In this document: positions 55,678 to 64,000 of the stretch, piece by piece
How the letters are laid out: each line of letters begins with the position of its first letter
Position numbering within the stretch: position 1 is the first letter of the stretch
Origin: JBFJKD01 sp038106145
Lineage (GTDB): Bacteria; Pseudomonadota; Gammaproteobacteria; Pseudomonadales; Porticoccaceae
Direction: 5' to 3'
Assembly (NCBI GenBank): GCA_038106145.1
Contig: JAYODD010000010.1
Coordinates: forward strand, 1-64,000
Length of the DNA: 64,000 nucleotides
Notes under the pieces: generated by a model
What the model was told of the DNA's origin: nothing
Databases searched by the model: none
Seen by the model: the letters and a program-made list of their open reading frames with translations, nothing else
Program-made: the position numbers and the translations under genes

Positions 55678-56816
55678 CCCCGGCTCTCTATTAATCCAAT
55701 CAGCGCCTCCGCCGCGACCGCGCTGCCATTGCAGCGCAGTTGGCGATGGAATTTGTCGAACTCCTCCACCAAGGTAGCACGGTGCCCTTCATCACCCAGG
55801 CATTGCAGCACCTGTGTAGCGATATTTGTCACCGTAGCCTGCCCCTGCAACAACTCGGGCACCAGCGCTCGACCCGCCAGCAAGTTGGGTAATGACACAT
55901 AGGGTACCTTTAACATGCGGGATAAAATGGCGTGACTGAGCCACCCGGTTTTGTAGCTAACCACCATCGGCTTCTTCAACAGCATGGCCTCGAGAGCGGT
56001 TGTTCCCGAGGCCAGCAGGACCGCCGTTGCCGCTTCCATGGCCAGGTGGGATTGCCCGTCGATAACGCGGATGGGTAAGTCAACGCCCTGTAGCTGAATA
56101 TCTATTTGACGCCGCCGCGCGGAATTGGCGGCAGGCAGCACCAACTGCAGGTCTGGCACAGCCTCGAGGCAACGCCGGGCAACCTGAATAAACAGGGGGC
56201 CCAGCAGAGCCACTTCGGAAGCGCGACTGCCGGGCAATAATGCCAGCAGCGGTCCATCGACTAGCAGTCCCAGAGCGCGCCGCGCTGCAATCGGGTTGGG
56301 GGTTAACGGCAGTTCGTCCGCCATAGGGTGGCCGACAAATACCACCGGCACGTTGTGTTGCCGGTAAAACTGCGCCTCAAAGGGCAACAGCGTCAACATC
56401 AAATCCACCGCCCTGGCGATTTTATGGATTCGCCCCTGACGCCACGCCCACACCGACGGACTGACGTAATGGGCGGTCGCAATTCCAGCCTGACGCACCT
56501 TTAGCTCAAGGCCCAGATTAAAATCCGGAGCGTCGATACCCAAGACCAATACTGGCCGGGTGGCAAGAAAATGACGAATTAATTGCCGACGGATGGACCA
56601 CAATTCGGGCAGCCGTTTAAGGGGCTCCACCAGTCCCATCACTGCCAGGCGCTCCATGGGAAATAGCGAGCGAAATCCCAACGCCTGCATCCTGGCGCCG
56701 CCGACACCCTCGAAAATCGCCTGCGGATAGTGTTTTTTTAATGCCGCTATTATGCCTGCGCCGAGCTGGTCTCCGGACTCCTCCCCCGCCACAATCCCGA
56801 TGCGGAATGCGCTCAT
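55674..56816 (-). CDS. lpxB: Lipid-A-disaccharide synthase
   Basis: 380 residues from the ATG at 56816; a GTG two codons earlier directly abuts the lpxA stop. IGIVAGEESGDQLGAGIIAAL opens the GT19 fold, and SPSVWAWRQGRIHKIA with VGHPMADELPLT are typical. It joins two UDP-diacylglucosamine-derived units into the lipid A disaccharide. Part of the lpxD-fabZ-lpxA-lpxB-rnhB operon. Confidence 0.96.
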   Translation of the reverse strand: MSAFRIGIVAGEESGDQLGAGIIAALKKHYPQAIFEGVGGARMQALGFRSLFPMERLAVMGLVEPLKRLPELWSIRRQLIRHFLATRPVLVLGIDAPDFNLGLELKVRQAGIATAHYVSPSVWAWRQGRIHKIARAVDLMLTLLPFEAQFYRQHNVPVVFVGHPMADELPLTPNPIAARRALGLLVDGPLLALLPGSRASEVALLGPLFIQVARRCLEAVPDLQLVLPAANSARRRQIDIQLQGVDLPIRVIDGQSHLAMEAATAVLLASGTTALEAMLLKKPMVVSYKTGWLSHAILSRMLKVPYVSLPNLLAGRALVPELLQGQATVTNIATQVLQCLGDEGHRATLVEEFDKFHRQLRCNGSAVAAEALIGLIESRG

Positions 56817-56822
56817 TCCCAC

Positions 56823-57593
56823 TCAGCGCATAATGCCGCGCCGGGAAGCGCGTATGGAGTCGACAAAGGGCACCAGAGCCGCCTCTTCGGCGGCCAGGGC
56901 GTCGAGTTTCACCAGCGCCTCCTCCAGCTTTAGCCCCTGACGATACAGAATCTTGTAGCCTTTACTGATCGCGGCTATTTGCGCCGCGCTGAAGCCGCGG
57001 CGTTGTAAACCCACCTTATTGATGGTGCGCGGCGCCGCCGGGTGGCCGGCCGCCATCACGTAGGCGGGAATATCCTGGTTGACGAAGCCGGCGGCCCCGA
57101 CAAAGGCGTGCGCGCCAATCAACACGTACTGGTGAATCATGGAAAATCCCGACAGGAACGCCCAGTCGCCAACGGTGACATGACCCGCCATGGACGCGTT
57201 GTTGATTAATATGGTGTGATTGCCGATCACGCAATCGTGCCCGATATGCACGTAGGACATGATCAGATTGTGATCGCCAATCAAAGTTTCACCCCGATCC
57301 TGCACAGTACCGCGATGAATTGTCGCGCCCTCGCGAATAATGTTGTGATCGCCAATCACCAGACGGGTGGGCTCACCCTGATATTTCATGTCGGGGGTAT
57401 CTTCACCAACGGTCGCAAACTGGAAAATCCGGTTGTTTTTGCCAATCACACAGGGGCCCTTGAGCACCACGTGAGAGTGGACCACCGTGCCATCGCCGAT
57501 CTCGACGTGGGGACCAATGATGGTCCACGGACCCACCTCCACGTCCCGCCCCAACTTGGCCGAGGGATCAATGATCGCGCGCGGATCTATCAC
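56823..57593 (-). CDS. lpxA: UDP-N-acetylglucosamine acyltransferase
   Basis: 256 residues. The left-handed beta-helix hexapeptide repeats start at IDPRAIIDPSAKLGRDVEVGP and run to about 190. A helical C-terminal tail follows. The catalytic His is in MSYVHIGHDCVIGNH (about 122-129). It adds the first 3-hydroxyacyl chain in lipid A synthesis. It lies between fabZ (40 bp) and lpxB. Confidence 0.96.
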   Translation of the reverse strand: MIDPRAIIDPSAKLGRDVEVGPWTIIGPHVEIGDGTVVHSHVVLKGPCVIGKNNRIFQFATVGEDTPDMKYQGEPTRLVIGDHNIIREGATIHRGTVQDRGETLIGDHNLIMSYVHIGHDCVIGNHTILINNASMAGHVTVGDWAFLSGFSMIHQYVLIGAHAFVGAAGFVNQDIPAYVMAAGHPAAPRTINKVGLQRRGFSAAQIAAISKGYKILYRQGLKLEEALVKLDALAAEEAALVPFVDSIRASRRGIMR

Positions 57594-57633
57594 TGTCTCT
57601 CCTTACGTACTGAACGTGATTGCAAAAGGTATT

Positions 57634-58074
57634 TTACGACTCAAATTTTTGCATCGCGCAAAGAATAATCGCTTCACAATTCACTTTATCGTCCACCAGC
57701 GCCCGACACTTAAAGCGCCAGATGTTGCGCTTGGTGGAAAGAATTTCGGCTTCCAGCATCAAACGATCTCCCGGCACCACCGGACGCTTGAAACGCACTC
57801 CATCGACCCCGGCAAACAGATACAGAGTGTCGTCATCCGGCTGTTTGTTGACGGTCGCAAAACCCAGAATGCCAGCGGCCTGGGCCATGGCTTCAATGAT
57901 CAGGACTCCCGGAAAAATGGCCGTTTGCGGGAAATGCCCGTTAAAAACCTCCTCGTTAATCGTGATATTTTTGTAGGCGACTATGCGTTTTCCGAGTTCG
58001 ATCTCCACCACTCTGTCCACCAGCAACGCGGGATAGCGGTGCGGCAAGAGCCTCTTGATATCATCTATTTTCAT
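57634..58074 (-). CDS. fabZ: 3-hydroxyacyl-ACP dehydratase FabZ
   Basis: 146 residues. The active-site His is in NGHFPQTAIFPGVLIIEAMAQAAG (about 45-68), with the catalytic Glu in the same helix. It dehydrates 3-hydroxyacyl-ACP in fatty-acid synthesis, and here sits next to lpxA and lpxD, which use the same 3-hydroxyacyl-ACP pool. ATG start; 34 bp after lpxD. Confidence 0.96.
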   Translation of the reverse strand: MKIDDIKRLLPHRYPALLVDRVVEIELGKRIVAYKNITINEEVFNGHFPQTAIFPGVLIIEAMAQAAGILGFATVNKQPDDDTLYLFAGVDGVRFKRPVVPGDRLMLEAEILSTKRNIWRFKCRALVDDKVNCEAIILCAMQKFES

Positions 58075-58108
58075 GAAATTTTCCTGGCGCGGATTGCAAA
58101 CTAACCCG

Positions 58109-59131
58109 CTATGAATTTTGCAGCTTTTCCAATTTTTTTAGACGCCGCGCCATATCGTCCAACTGCCCAAAGCGAGCCGCATTTTTGCGCCATACTGCAG
58201 TTTCGTACATTAACAAACCGGAAGAATAAGTCCCCGGCTTGTCAATGGATTTTGAAATAGTGCAACGGGCCATGGCGTGCACGTTATCCCCCACCTTAAC
58301 GTGACCTACCGCGCCCGCCTGTCCGGCAAAGATACAGTTTTTACCAATCACTGTGCTGCCGGCGATACCGCTGTACGCCGCCATCGCCGTATTTTCGCCA
58401 ATGCGCACATTGTGGGCAATCTGCACATGGTTGTCGAGAATCACACCGTCTTCGATAACCGTATTGCCCAGTGCGCCCCGATCAATGGTGGTACAGGCGC
58501 CCACCTCCACGCGGTTGCCAATTTCCACCCCGCCCAGTTGATGAATCTTGATCCATTTGCCGCCGTCATTGGCAAATCCAAAGCCGTCCGCGCCAATCAC
58601 CGCACCGCTATGAATCACCACCTGCTCGCCAATCGTCACGTCGTGATAGATACTGGCGTTGGCGAAGACAGTCGTACCGCGCCCCACCCGGCTACGGGCG
58701 CCGATATACACGCCGGCCCCGATCACCACGTCGGCGGCGATATGCACATCGTCGCCGATCGTTACCTGCGGACCGATGGCAGCCAGCGGATCTATACGGG
58801 CACTGGCGGCAACCACCGCACTGCCGTGAATCCCCGCTGGCGGACGCGCGGCATTATTGAACAACGCCGTTGCCCGGGCGTAACCCGCGTACGGGTTATC
58901 CATCAGCAGCGCGTTGCCCACAAAGTCCTGGGCGTGTTGAGGATGCAGAATTACCGCGCTGGCGTCGGTAGTCGCCAGCAGGGGCTGGTAACTTTTATTG
59001 GCCAGAAACGCCAGTTCACCCGCCCGCGCCGCCTGCAGCGTGTTGAGGCCACGAATAACGCAAGCCCCGTCGCCACGCAACTCGGCGCCGATGGTCGCGG
59101 CAATCTGCGCCAGGGTCAACTCATGCGCCAT
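58109..59131 (-). CDS. lpxD: UDP-3-O-(3-hydroxyacyl)glucosamine N-acyltransferase
   Basis: 340 residues. After a uridine-binding N-terminal domain (about 1-100) come hexapeptide repeats (about 105-300) with GADGFGFAND and the catalytic His in QIAHNVRIG (about 238-246). A helical C-terminal tail (RRLKKLEKLQ) holds the trimer. It adds the second acyl chain in lipid A synthesis. 15 bp after skp. Confidence 0.96.
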   Translation of the reverse strand: MAHELTLAQIAATIGAELRGDGACVIRGLNTLQAARAGELAFLANKSYQPLLATTDASAVILHPQHAQDFVGNALLMDNPYAGYARATALFNNAARPPAGIHGSAVVAASARIDPLAAIGPQVTIGDDVHIAADVVIGAGVYIGARSRVGRGTTVFANASIYHDVTIGEQVVIHSGAVIGADGFGFANDGGKWIKIHQLGGVEIGNRVEVGACTTIDRGALGNTVIEDGVILDNHVQIAHNVRIGENTAMAAYSGIAGSTVIGKNCIFAGQAGAVGHVKVGDNVHAMARCTISKSIDKPGTYSSGLLMYETAVWRKNAARFGQLDDMARRLKKLEKLQNS

Positions 59132-59146
59132 GTATGTCCCCGACGA

Positions 59147-59656
59147 TTATTTTGCCTTTTTGTTCAGGCGGTCGATCAGTTTGTCGGTTAAATCCATTTC
59201 CGGGGAAGCGGAAATCACGGCCTCGCGCTGCAACAGCAACGTCACTTTTTCCTCGGCCACCAGTTCTTTAATCGCTTCCACGGTTTTCGGTTGCAGTTCC
59301 TGCATAATGCTGTTGCGCAGGCCTTTAATTTCCTGTTCCAGCTTGCGACCATTCAACTCCAGATCGGCGCGCAGATACTCCATTTTTTTCTGGTACTCAG
59401 CCGCCTTTTCCTGGGACATGGTCATGCGCTTGCTTTCCACTTCCTTTTGCAGCGCCTGCATATCCGCTCCGGTGCTGTCGTACTTGGATTGCAACGCCGC
59501 ATACTCCGACTGTCCCTGCAACTGCTTTTGCCGCGCTTTGGCCACTTCGGTACTGAAAATGGCTCTGCCCACGTCAATCACCGCTATTTTTTCCGCCAGC
59601 ACGGAACCACTGAACAACCCTGCACAAATCAGTAGAACAATTTTTACGTTACGCAC
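59147..59656 (-). CDS. skp: Periplasmic chaperone Skp/OmpH
   Basis: 169 residues with a GTG start preceded by GGAGAG. A signal peptide ends at about SVLA (residue 21). Then EKIAVIDVGRAIFSTEVAKA starts the body, which continues as a long coiled coil (about 45-125). Trimers hold unfolded outer-membrane proteins in the periplasm for delivery to BamA, encoded 30 bp upstream in the same operon. Confidence 0.94.
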   Translation of the reverse strand: MRNVKIVLLICAGLFSGSVLAEKIAVIDVGRAIFSTEVAKARQKQLQGQSEYAALQSKYDSTGADMQALQKEVESKRMTMSQEKAAEYQKKMEYLRADLELNGRKLEQEIKGLRNSIMQELQPKTVEAIKELVAEEKVTLLLQREAVISASPEMDLTDKLIDRLNKKAK

Positions 59657-59686
59657 AAATCACTCTCCGTAAATTAGCAACTTAAG

Positions 59687-62017
59687 TTAAAAACCTTGCC
59701 CCAACGAAAATTGGAAAAACTCGGTTTCATCGTCGGCGCTGTCGTTTAGCGCCGTTCCCACACTTACCGTGATCGGCCCAAACCCACTCAGCCAGGTACC
59801 GCCAACACCCACGGAATAACGCAACTCGCCCAGATCCGGTGAAAAACAGTTGACCTGAGTGGCCGTACACTCCGTATCAAAAATATTGCCCGCGTCAAAA
59901 AACACGGCCATCTGCGTACTGCGCTTGTCCTTTAGAAACGGCACCGGAAAAATCACTTCGGCGCCGGCTTCGATCTTCACATTACCACCAAACGGGTCGG
60001 GGTCATCAAAGCCTAGCGCTACCAATGTCGGATTCAAACTTTCCTTTGGACCCAGAGTATTGCGCTTAAAGCCCCGCACCGAGCCAAAACCGCCGCCGTA
60101 GAAGTTTTTGAAAAACGGCAGGCGCGTGGTGGCGCCAAACCCTTCCCCGTAGCCCAGGTCGGTGCGCAGCCGCAGGGTCAGATTTTTGCTCAGGGGCCGA
60201 AACAGTTCCCCCGCATAGGTGAGCTTGATGTATTCCATATCCCCAACCGGGGTGGCCAGCTCCACGCCGATTTGCTGGCTTTTGCCCCGGGTCGCAAACA
60301 CGCCCCGATTCAGGGTTGATTCTATCCAGTTGGCATTGACGCTGACGATATTGTACTGATCCCCATTGTCGTTGACGAAATCGAGAATTTCCTGGGAGGA
60401 AAAGGTACCGGCGTCGATACCCAGCTGCTCCAGGTTAAAGCCAAAGCCAATCCGGGCGATTTCCGAAATCGGGTAGCCAAAGGACAAGCCGGTGGACAGG
60501 CTGTCGGAGGTATAGCTGGAAATATTAAATTCGCCGTAATCGGTTTTTGTGTAGGACACCCTGGCCCCCGCGCTGACCCCATCGGTGGTGAAATAGGGGT
60601 CGGTAAAGGATAGCGCCATATTGGTACGGTAGGAACTGCGACTCAGACCGAGAGCGACATTATTACCGGTGCCAAGAAAATTTTTCTCCTGCAGGTTACC
60701 ACCGAGTACGATACCGGTGCCCTGGGCAAAGCCAATGCTGGCGCCGATGCTGCCGGAAGGCTGCTCCTCAACGGTATAAATCACATCGAGTTGATCGGCG
60801 GTGCCGGGCACCTCGCGGATTTCCGAGGTCACTTCCTTGAAATGACCGAGGCGTTCGAGGCGCACTTTGGAGCGATCGATGGCGGTGGTGGACGCGGAGG
60901 CGGATTCCATCTGGCGCATTTCCCGCCGCAGCACTTCATCCGAGGTTTTGGTATTGCCGCGGAATTCAATACGGCGCACGTAGGCGCGCTTACCGGGCTT
61001 CACAAAAAACGTTACCTTGGCGGTCTTGCCATCTTCCTTGACCTCCGGAAAGCCTTCCACTTCGGCAAAGGTATAGCCCTCGGCGCCGAGACGCTTGGTG
61101 ATCAACTCATTGGTGGAGGTCATCAGCACCTGGGAAAACGTCAGGCCCTCGCGCATCAAAATCATGCGTCGAATGTCCTCCTCGGGTAGCACCAGTTCAC
61201 CCGCCAGCTCCACCTCGTCGACGGTGTACACGTCGCAATCGGAAACATTGATCGTAATGTAGACCGTGTCGCGTCCGGGGTTTATCGACACCTGAGTGGA
61301 ATCGATGGCAAAGCGCATATAACCCCGGTCGAGATACCAGGACTGCAACCGCTCCAGGTCGCCCGCCAGTTTTTCGCGGGAATATTTGTCGTCGTTATAA
61401 ATCCAGGACAACCAGCCGGTGGTTTGCAATTCAAACTGTTCAAGCAGTTGCTTTTCGTCAAACGCGTGGTTGCCGACGATATTGATGTGCTTAATGGCTG
61501 CCACCTGCCCCTCGGAAATCGTCAGCTCCACGGCGACCCGATTGCGTGGCAATTCCTTTACCTGAGCTTCGACCGTGGCGCCGTAGCGACCCTGGGACAC
61601 GTACTGGCGACGCAACTCCTGCCCCATTCCCTCCAGAATGGCTTCGCGGAAAATCTGACCTTCGGCCAGTCCATTGCTGCGCAACGCCTTCAGCAACTCT
61701 TCCGTCTCAATGGCCTTGTTCCCGGAAATATTGATCTCCGCGACAGCCGGTCGCTCCTTGACGCCAATCACCAGGACGTTGCCATCCCGCGCCACCTGCA
61801 CATCGTCAAAAAAGCCGGTGCGGAACAGCGCCCGTACCACGGCGCGCACGCCTTCGTCGTCGATCAAATCCCCGGCGTTTACCGGCATGGACGCGAACAC
61901 CGTTCCAGCCGATACCCGCTGCAGGCCATCGATACGAATATCTTCAATCTGAAAAACGTCGGCGCGGGTTAAAACTGGTAGCAAAACCAGGGACAACAAA
62001 ACTAATAGTCGTTTCAT
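59687..62017 (-). CDS. bamA: Outer membrane protein assembly factor BamA
   Basis: 776 residues. A signal peptide (to about TRA) is followed by five POTRA domains (about 20-420) and a 16-strand barrel. FKRNTLGPK (about 660) is the VRGF/Y-type lid loop that Omp85 proteins carry, here as SVRGFKRN. The last residues, FFQFSLGQGF, end in Phe. It inserts beta-barrel proteins in the outer membrane. Between rseP (48 bp) and skp, as expected. Confidence 0.97.
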   Translation of the reverse strand: MKRLLVLLSLVLLPVLTRADVFQIEDIRIDGLQRVSAGTVFASMPVNAGDLIDDEGVRAVVRALFRTGFFDDVQVARDGNVLVIGVKERPAVAEINISGNKAIETEELLKALRSNGLAEGQIFREAILEGMGQELRRQYVSQGRYGATVEAQVKELPRNRVAVELTISEGQVAAIKHINIVGNHAFDEKQLLEQFELQTTGWLSWIYNDDKYSREKLAGDLERLQSWYLDRGYMRFAIDSTQVSINPGRDTVYITINVSDCDVYTVDEVELAGELVLPEEDIRRMILMREGLTFSQVLMTSTNELITKRLGAEGYTFAEVEGFPEVKEDGKTAKVTFFVKPGKRAYVRRIEFRGNTKTSDEVLRREMRQMESASASTTAIDRSKVRLERLGHFKEVTSEIREVPGTADQLDVIYTVEEQPSGSIGASIGFAQGTGIVLGGNLQEKNFLGTGNNVALGLSRSSYRTNMALSFTDPYFTTDGVSAGARVSYTKTDYGEFNISSYTSDSLSTGLSFGYPISEIARIGFGFNLEQLGIDAGTFSSQEILDFVNDNGDQYNIVSVNANWIESTLNRGVFATRGKSQQIGVELATPVGDMEYIKLTYAGELFRPLSKNLTLRLRTDLGYGEGFGATTRLPFFKNFYGGGFGSVRGFKRNTLGPKESLNPTLVALGFDDPDPFGGNVKIEAGAEVIFPVPFLKDKRSTQMAVFFDAGNIFDTECTATQVNCFSPDLGELRYSVGVGGTWLSGFGPITVSVGTALNDSADDETEFFQFSLGQGF

Positions 62018-62065
62018 GGAGAACCGGCGAACCCTATTTGTGGTGATTATTCATTCAATGGCTGG

Positions 62066-63421
62066 TCACAGCCGCAGCAGGTCATTGTATAGGGCCAACA
62101 CCATCAAACCAACAACCAGCATCAGCCCGATCCGGTATCCAAGCTCCTGCACCTTATCGGAGACAGGGCGGCCTTTCACCGCTTCGACCAGGTAATAAGC
62201 CAAGTGTCCCCCATCCAGCACCGGTATCGGCAATAAATTCAACACCCCAAGGCTCACACTGAGCAGCGCCATAAACTGTAGAAAAGGGCCCAGACCGTAC
62301 TCCGCCGAAGCGCCCGCCACTTTAGCAATGGTAATCGGGCCGCTCAAGTGTTTGACAGAAATATCTCCGGTGATCATTTTCTGGATGGAGCTGAGGATCA
62401 GCGCGGAGGTTTTCCAGGTTTGCTGCCCGGCGCGCGCCAGCGCGTCTACCGGCCCGAATTTCATCTCCCGAAACAAATCCGCGGGCCACTGTGGCACCAC
62501 CACCGACATCCCTACCTGTCCGATTTCGCTACCGTCCTCTGCCGCCACCCGCTTGGGCGTGACGGTTGTTATAAAGGTCTGCCCTTCCCGTTCCACCGTA
62601 ACAGCGATGGCCTGGGCAGGGCGCGCACGCACGTATTCCACCCAGGTGTGCCAGTCGGTCATCGCCACTCCATCGGCGGCAATTATCAGATCGCCACTGG
62701 CGATTCCGGCGATATCCGCAGGATCCCCAGCCGTCACTTCGTCGGCAATCGGAATAACCAGCGGCTGGTACAATGTTAGGCCGATGCCAGCAATGGGATC
62801 CGGACTGTCCGTATCCAGGTCCCACCGCTGCAACAGGCCCTCGCTGTCGTAACGCAGCGACGAATCCGGGTAGATCACGGTAAAACGAATCGGTCCGCTA
62901 TCGCCGATACGCCGCACCAGTTGTTCACCGAGGGCCTGCCAGGTGGGCGTTTCGACGCCGTCGACCGCGACAATTTCCTGACCAGGCTCGAGCCCTGCTG
63001 ACGCTGCCACGGAACCCGGCGCCACTGCACCGATTATCGGCGCTACACCCTGGGTACCGAGCATAAACACCAGCCAGTAGGCAATCAGCGCCAGCAGAAA
63101 ATTGGCGAGGGGGCCGGCAGCGACGGTGGCAATGCGCGCCGACACCGGTTTACGATTAAAAGCACCCGATAGATCGTCCGGCGCCACCGGCCCTTCCCGC
63201 TCGTCCACCATTTTCACGTAGCCGCCCAGCGGCAGGGCCGCGATCATAAATTCCGTGCCCAGCTTGTCGCGCCAGCGCAGCAACGCGGGGCCAAAGCCAA
63301 TGGAAAACCGCAGAACTTTGATACCGCAACGACGCGCCACCCAGAAGTGGCCAAATTCGTGGAAAGTAATTAGTACACCCAACACAATCAGGGTGTAAAA
63401 AATCATCTGTACTACTGCCAT
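62066..63421 (-). CDS. rseP: Site-2 protease RseP
   Basis: 451 residues, four membrane helices. The zinc motif HEFGH (about 21-25) is in helix 1; the third ligand is in NLLPIPVLDGGHL (about 392-404). Two PDZ domains lie between (about 110-310). It cleaves the anti-sigma factor RseA during envelope stress and removes signal-peptide remnants. 63 bp after dxr and 48 bp before bamA. Confidence 0.96.
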   Translation of the reverse strand: MAVVQMIFYTLIVLGVLITFHEFGHFWVARRCGIKVLRFSIGFGPALLRWRDKLGTEFMIAALPLGGYVKMVDEREGPVAPDDLSGAFNRKPVSARIATVAAGPLANFLLALIAYWLVFMLGTQGVAPIIGAVAPGSVAASAGLEPGQEIVAVDGVETPTWQALGEQLVRRIGDSGPIRFTVIYPDSSLRYDSEGLLQRWDLDTDSPDPIAGIGLTLYQPLVIPIADEVTAGDPADIAGIASGDLIIAADGVAMTDWHTWVEYVRARPAQAIAVTVEREGQTFITTVTPKRVAAEDGSEIGQVGMSVVVPQWPADLFREMKFGPVDALARAGQQTWKTSALILSSIQKMITGDISVKHLSGPITIAKVAGASAEYGLGPFLQFMALLSVSLGVLNLLPIPVLDGGHLAYYLVEAVKGRPVSDKVQELGYRIGLMLVVGLMVLALYNDLLRL

Positions 63422-63484
63422 AGGGTTTTACCTGATCAATTCATCTCGATCTTCAACATTCACCCGGCGACGCGTCCGACCGGT

Positions 63485-64000
63485 TCAGTGGATCAGCGCC
63501 AGGGCGGCGTGGCGCGCCCGCGCATCGGAGGCTTGGACTACCGCCAGGTCCTGTGGTTCACTCGCCTCCCAGCGGTGGAGAATTTCTGCCACGATTTCAG
63601 CAATTCTGCAAAATCCAATTTTGCCATCGAGAAACGCGGCAACCGCTACTTCATTGGCGGCGTTGAGCGCCACCGCATAATCCTTGCCCGCCTCCCCCGC
63701 TTCCCGTGCCAACCCCAGACAGGGATAGCGCGCCGGTTCGGGCGCGCTAAAATGCAATGCACCTGCTCCGATCAGGTCGAGGGGCGTCACCCCGGACTCC
63801 AGACGTTGCGGCCAGTTTAACGCATGGGCGATGGGGGTGCGCATATCCGGGTTACCGAGTTGCGCCAGCAGTGACCCGTCGACGTACTCCACCAATGAAT
63901 GCACAATACTTTCGGCGTGGATCACGACATCCACCTGCTGCACCTCGACGCCGAACAACCAGCAGGCCTCCAGCAACTCCAGCCCTTTATTCATCATGGT
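63485..64000 (-). CDS. dxr: 1-deoxy-D-xylulose 5-phosphate reductoisomerase, N-terminal part beyond the window
   Basis: The last 171 residues (plus stop) are present; the gene continues past the right edge. TMMNKGLELLEACWLF is the conserved start of the substrate-binding half, followed by VVIHAESIVHSLVEYVDGSLLAQLGNPDMRTPIAHAL, here given in pieces; the Glu and metal-binding residues lie in this part. It converts DXP to MEP, first committed step of the isoprenoid pathway continued by ispD and ispF. First gene of the dxr-rseP-bamA string. Confidence 0.95.
   Translation of the reverse strand, partial: TMMNKGLELLEACWLFGVEVQQVDVVIHAESIVHSLVEYVDGSLLAQLGNPDMRTPIAHALNWPQRLESGVTPLDLIGAGALHFSAPEPARYPCLGLAREAGEAGKDYAVALNAANEVAVAAFLDGKIGFCRIAEIVAEILHRWEASEPQDLAVVQASDARARHAALALIH

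Noticed and set aside
58277..59191. Plus-strand frame (304 codons) opposite lpxD
   Set aside because: Histidine-rich antisense translation of hexapeptide repeats; not a protein.

Overview
The window looks like chromosome of a free-living, probably marine, Gammaproteobacterium. The evidence is gene order: dxr-rseP-bamA-skp-lpxD-fabZ-lpxA-lpxB-rnhB-dnaE-accA-tilS, pyrG-kdsA-eno-ftsB-ispD-ispF, and truD-pcm-nlpD-rpoS-fdxA are all classic gammaproteobacterial strings. The accessory genes (Baeyer-Villiger monooxygenase, amidohydrolases, luciferase-like monooxygenase) would suit a cellvibrionalean-type marine heterotroph, but that placement is only an inference. A run of 10 N at 33352-33361 shows the sequence is a scaffolded draft.

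Layout. (1) 1-5017 is an AT-rich genomic island. It holds four co-directional genes: an N4-cytosine-type or adenine-type DNA methyltransferase, a BglII-family endonuclease homologue that seems to have lost both catalytic acids, a ParB-like protein, and an SNF2-type helicase cut by the window edge. A higBA toxin-antitoxin pair with its own promoter and operator follows. The island ends at a 3' tRNA fragment (4989-5017) that looks like an attachment site. (2) 5168-15807 is an accessory block: an AEC transporter, an amidohydrolase, an SDR with an altered active site, and a cluster of zinc-ribbon metallopeptidase, Anbu proteasome-like peptidase, circularly permuted ATP-grasp protein and alpha-E protein. 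A Baeyer-Villiger monooxygenase closes it. (3) 15808-29357 has a zinc-finger protein, a porin with a nitrate-type ABC importer, a czc-type heavy-metal RND efflux operon with a small histidine-containing protein, and an InaA-like kinase/methyltransferase pair. (4) 29936-33361 holds an N-acyl-D-amino-acid deacylase flanked by two small oxidoreductase genes, each broken by a short local duplication, next to the assembly gap.

(5) 33491-42310 contains fdxA, rpoS, nlpD, a DUF368 protein, pcm and truD, with surE missing from its usual place. Next to them is a three-gene operon: a retropepsin-like lipoprotein, a membrane protein with an inactive-transglutaminase domain and 7 TM helices, and a RimK-like ATP-grasp ligase. 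(6) 42409-64000 is core housekeeping on the minus strand: isoprenoid precursor synthesis, cell division, enolase, KDO and lipid A synthesis, CTP synthase, tRNA lysidine synthetase, acetyl-CoA carboxylase alpha, DNA polymerase III alpha, an inserted FabH-type ketosynthase, BAM assembly, RseP and the 3' part of dxr.

The two best candidates for under-described biology are the helicase/ParB-like/degenerate-nuclease/methyltransferase island at the left end, and the two separate predicted ATP-grasp peptide-ligase plus protease systems (8823-13308 and 39112-42310).
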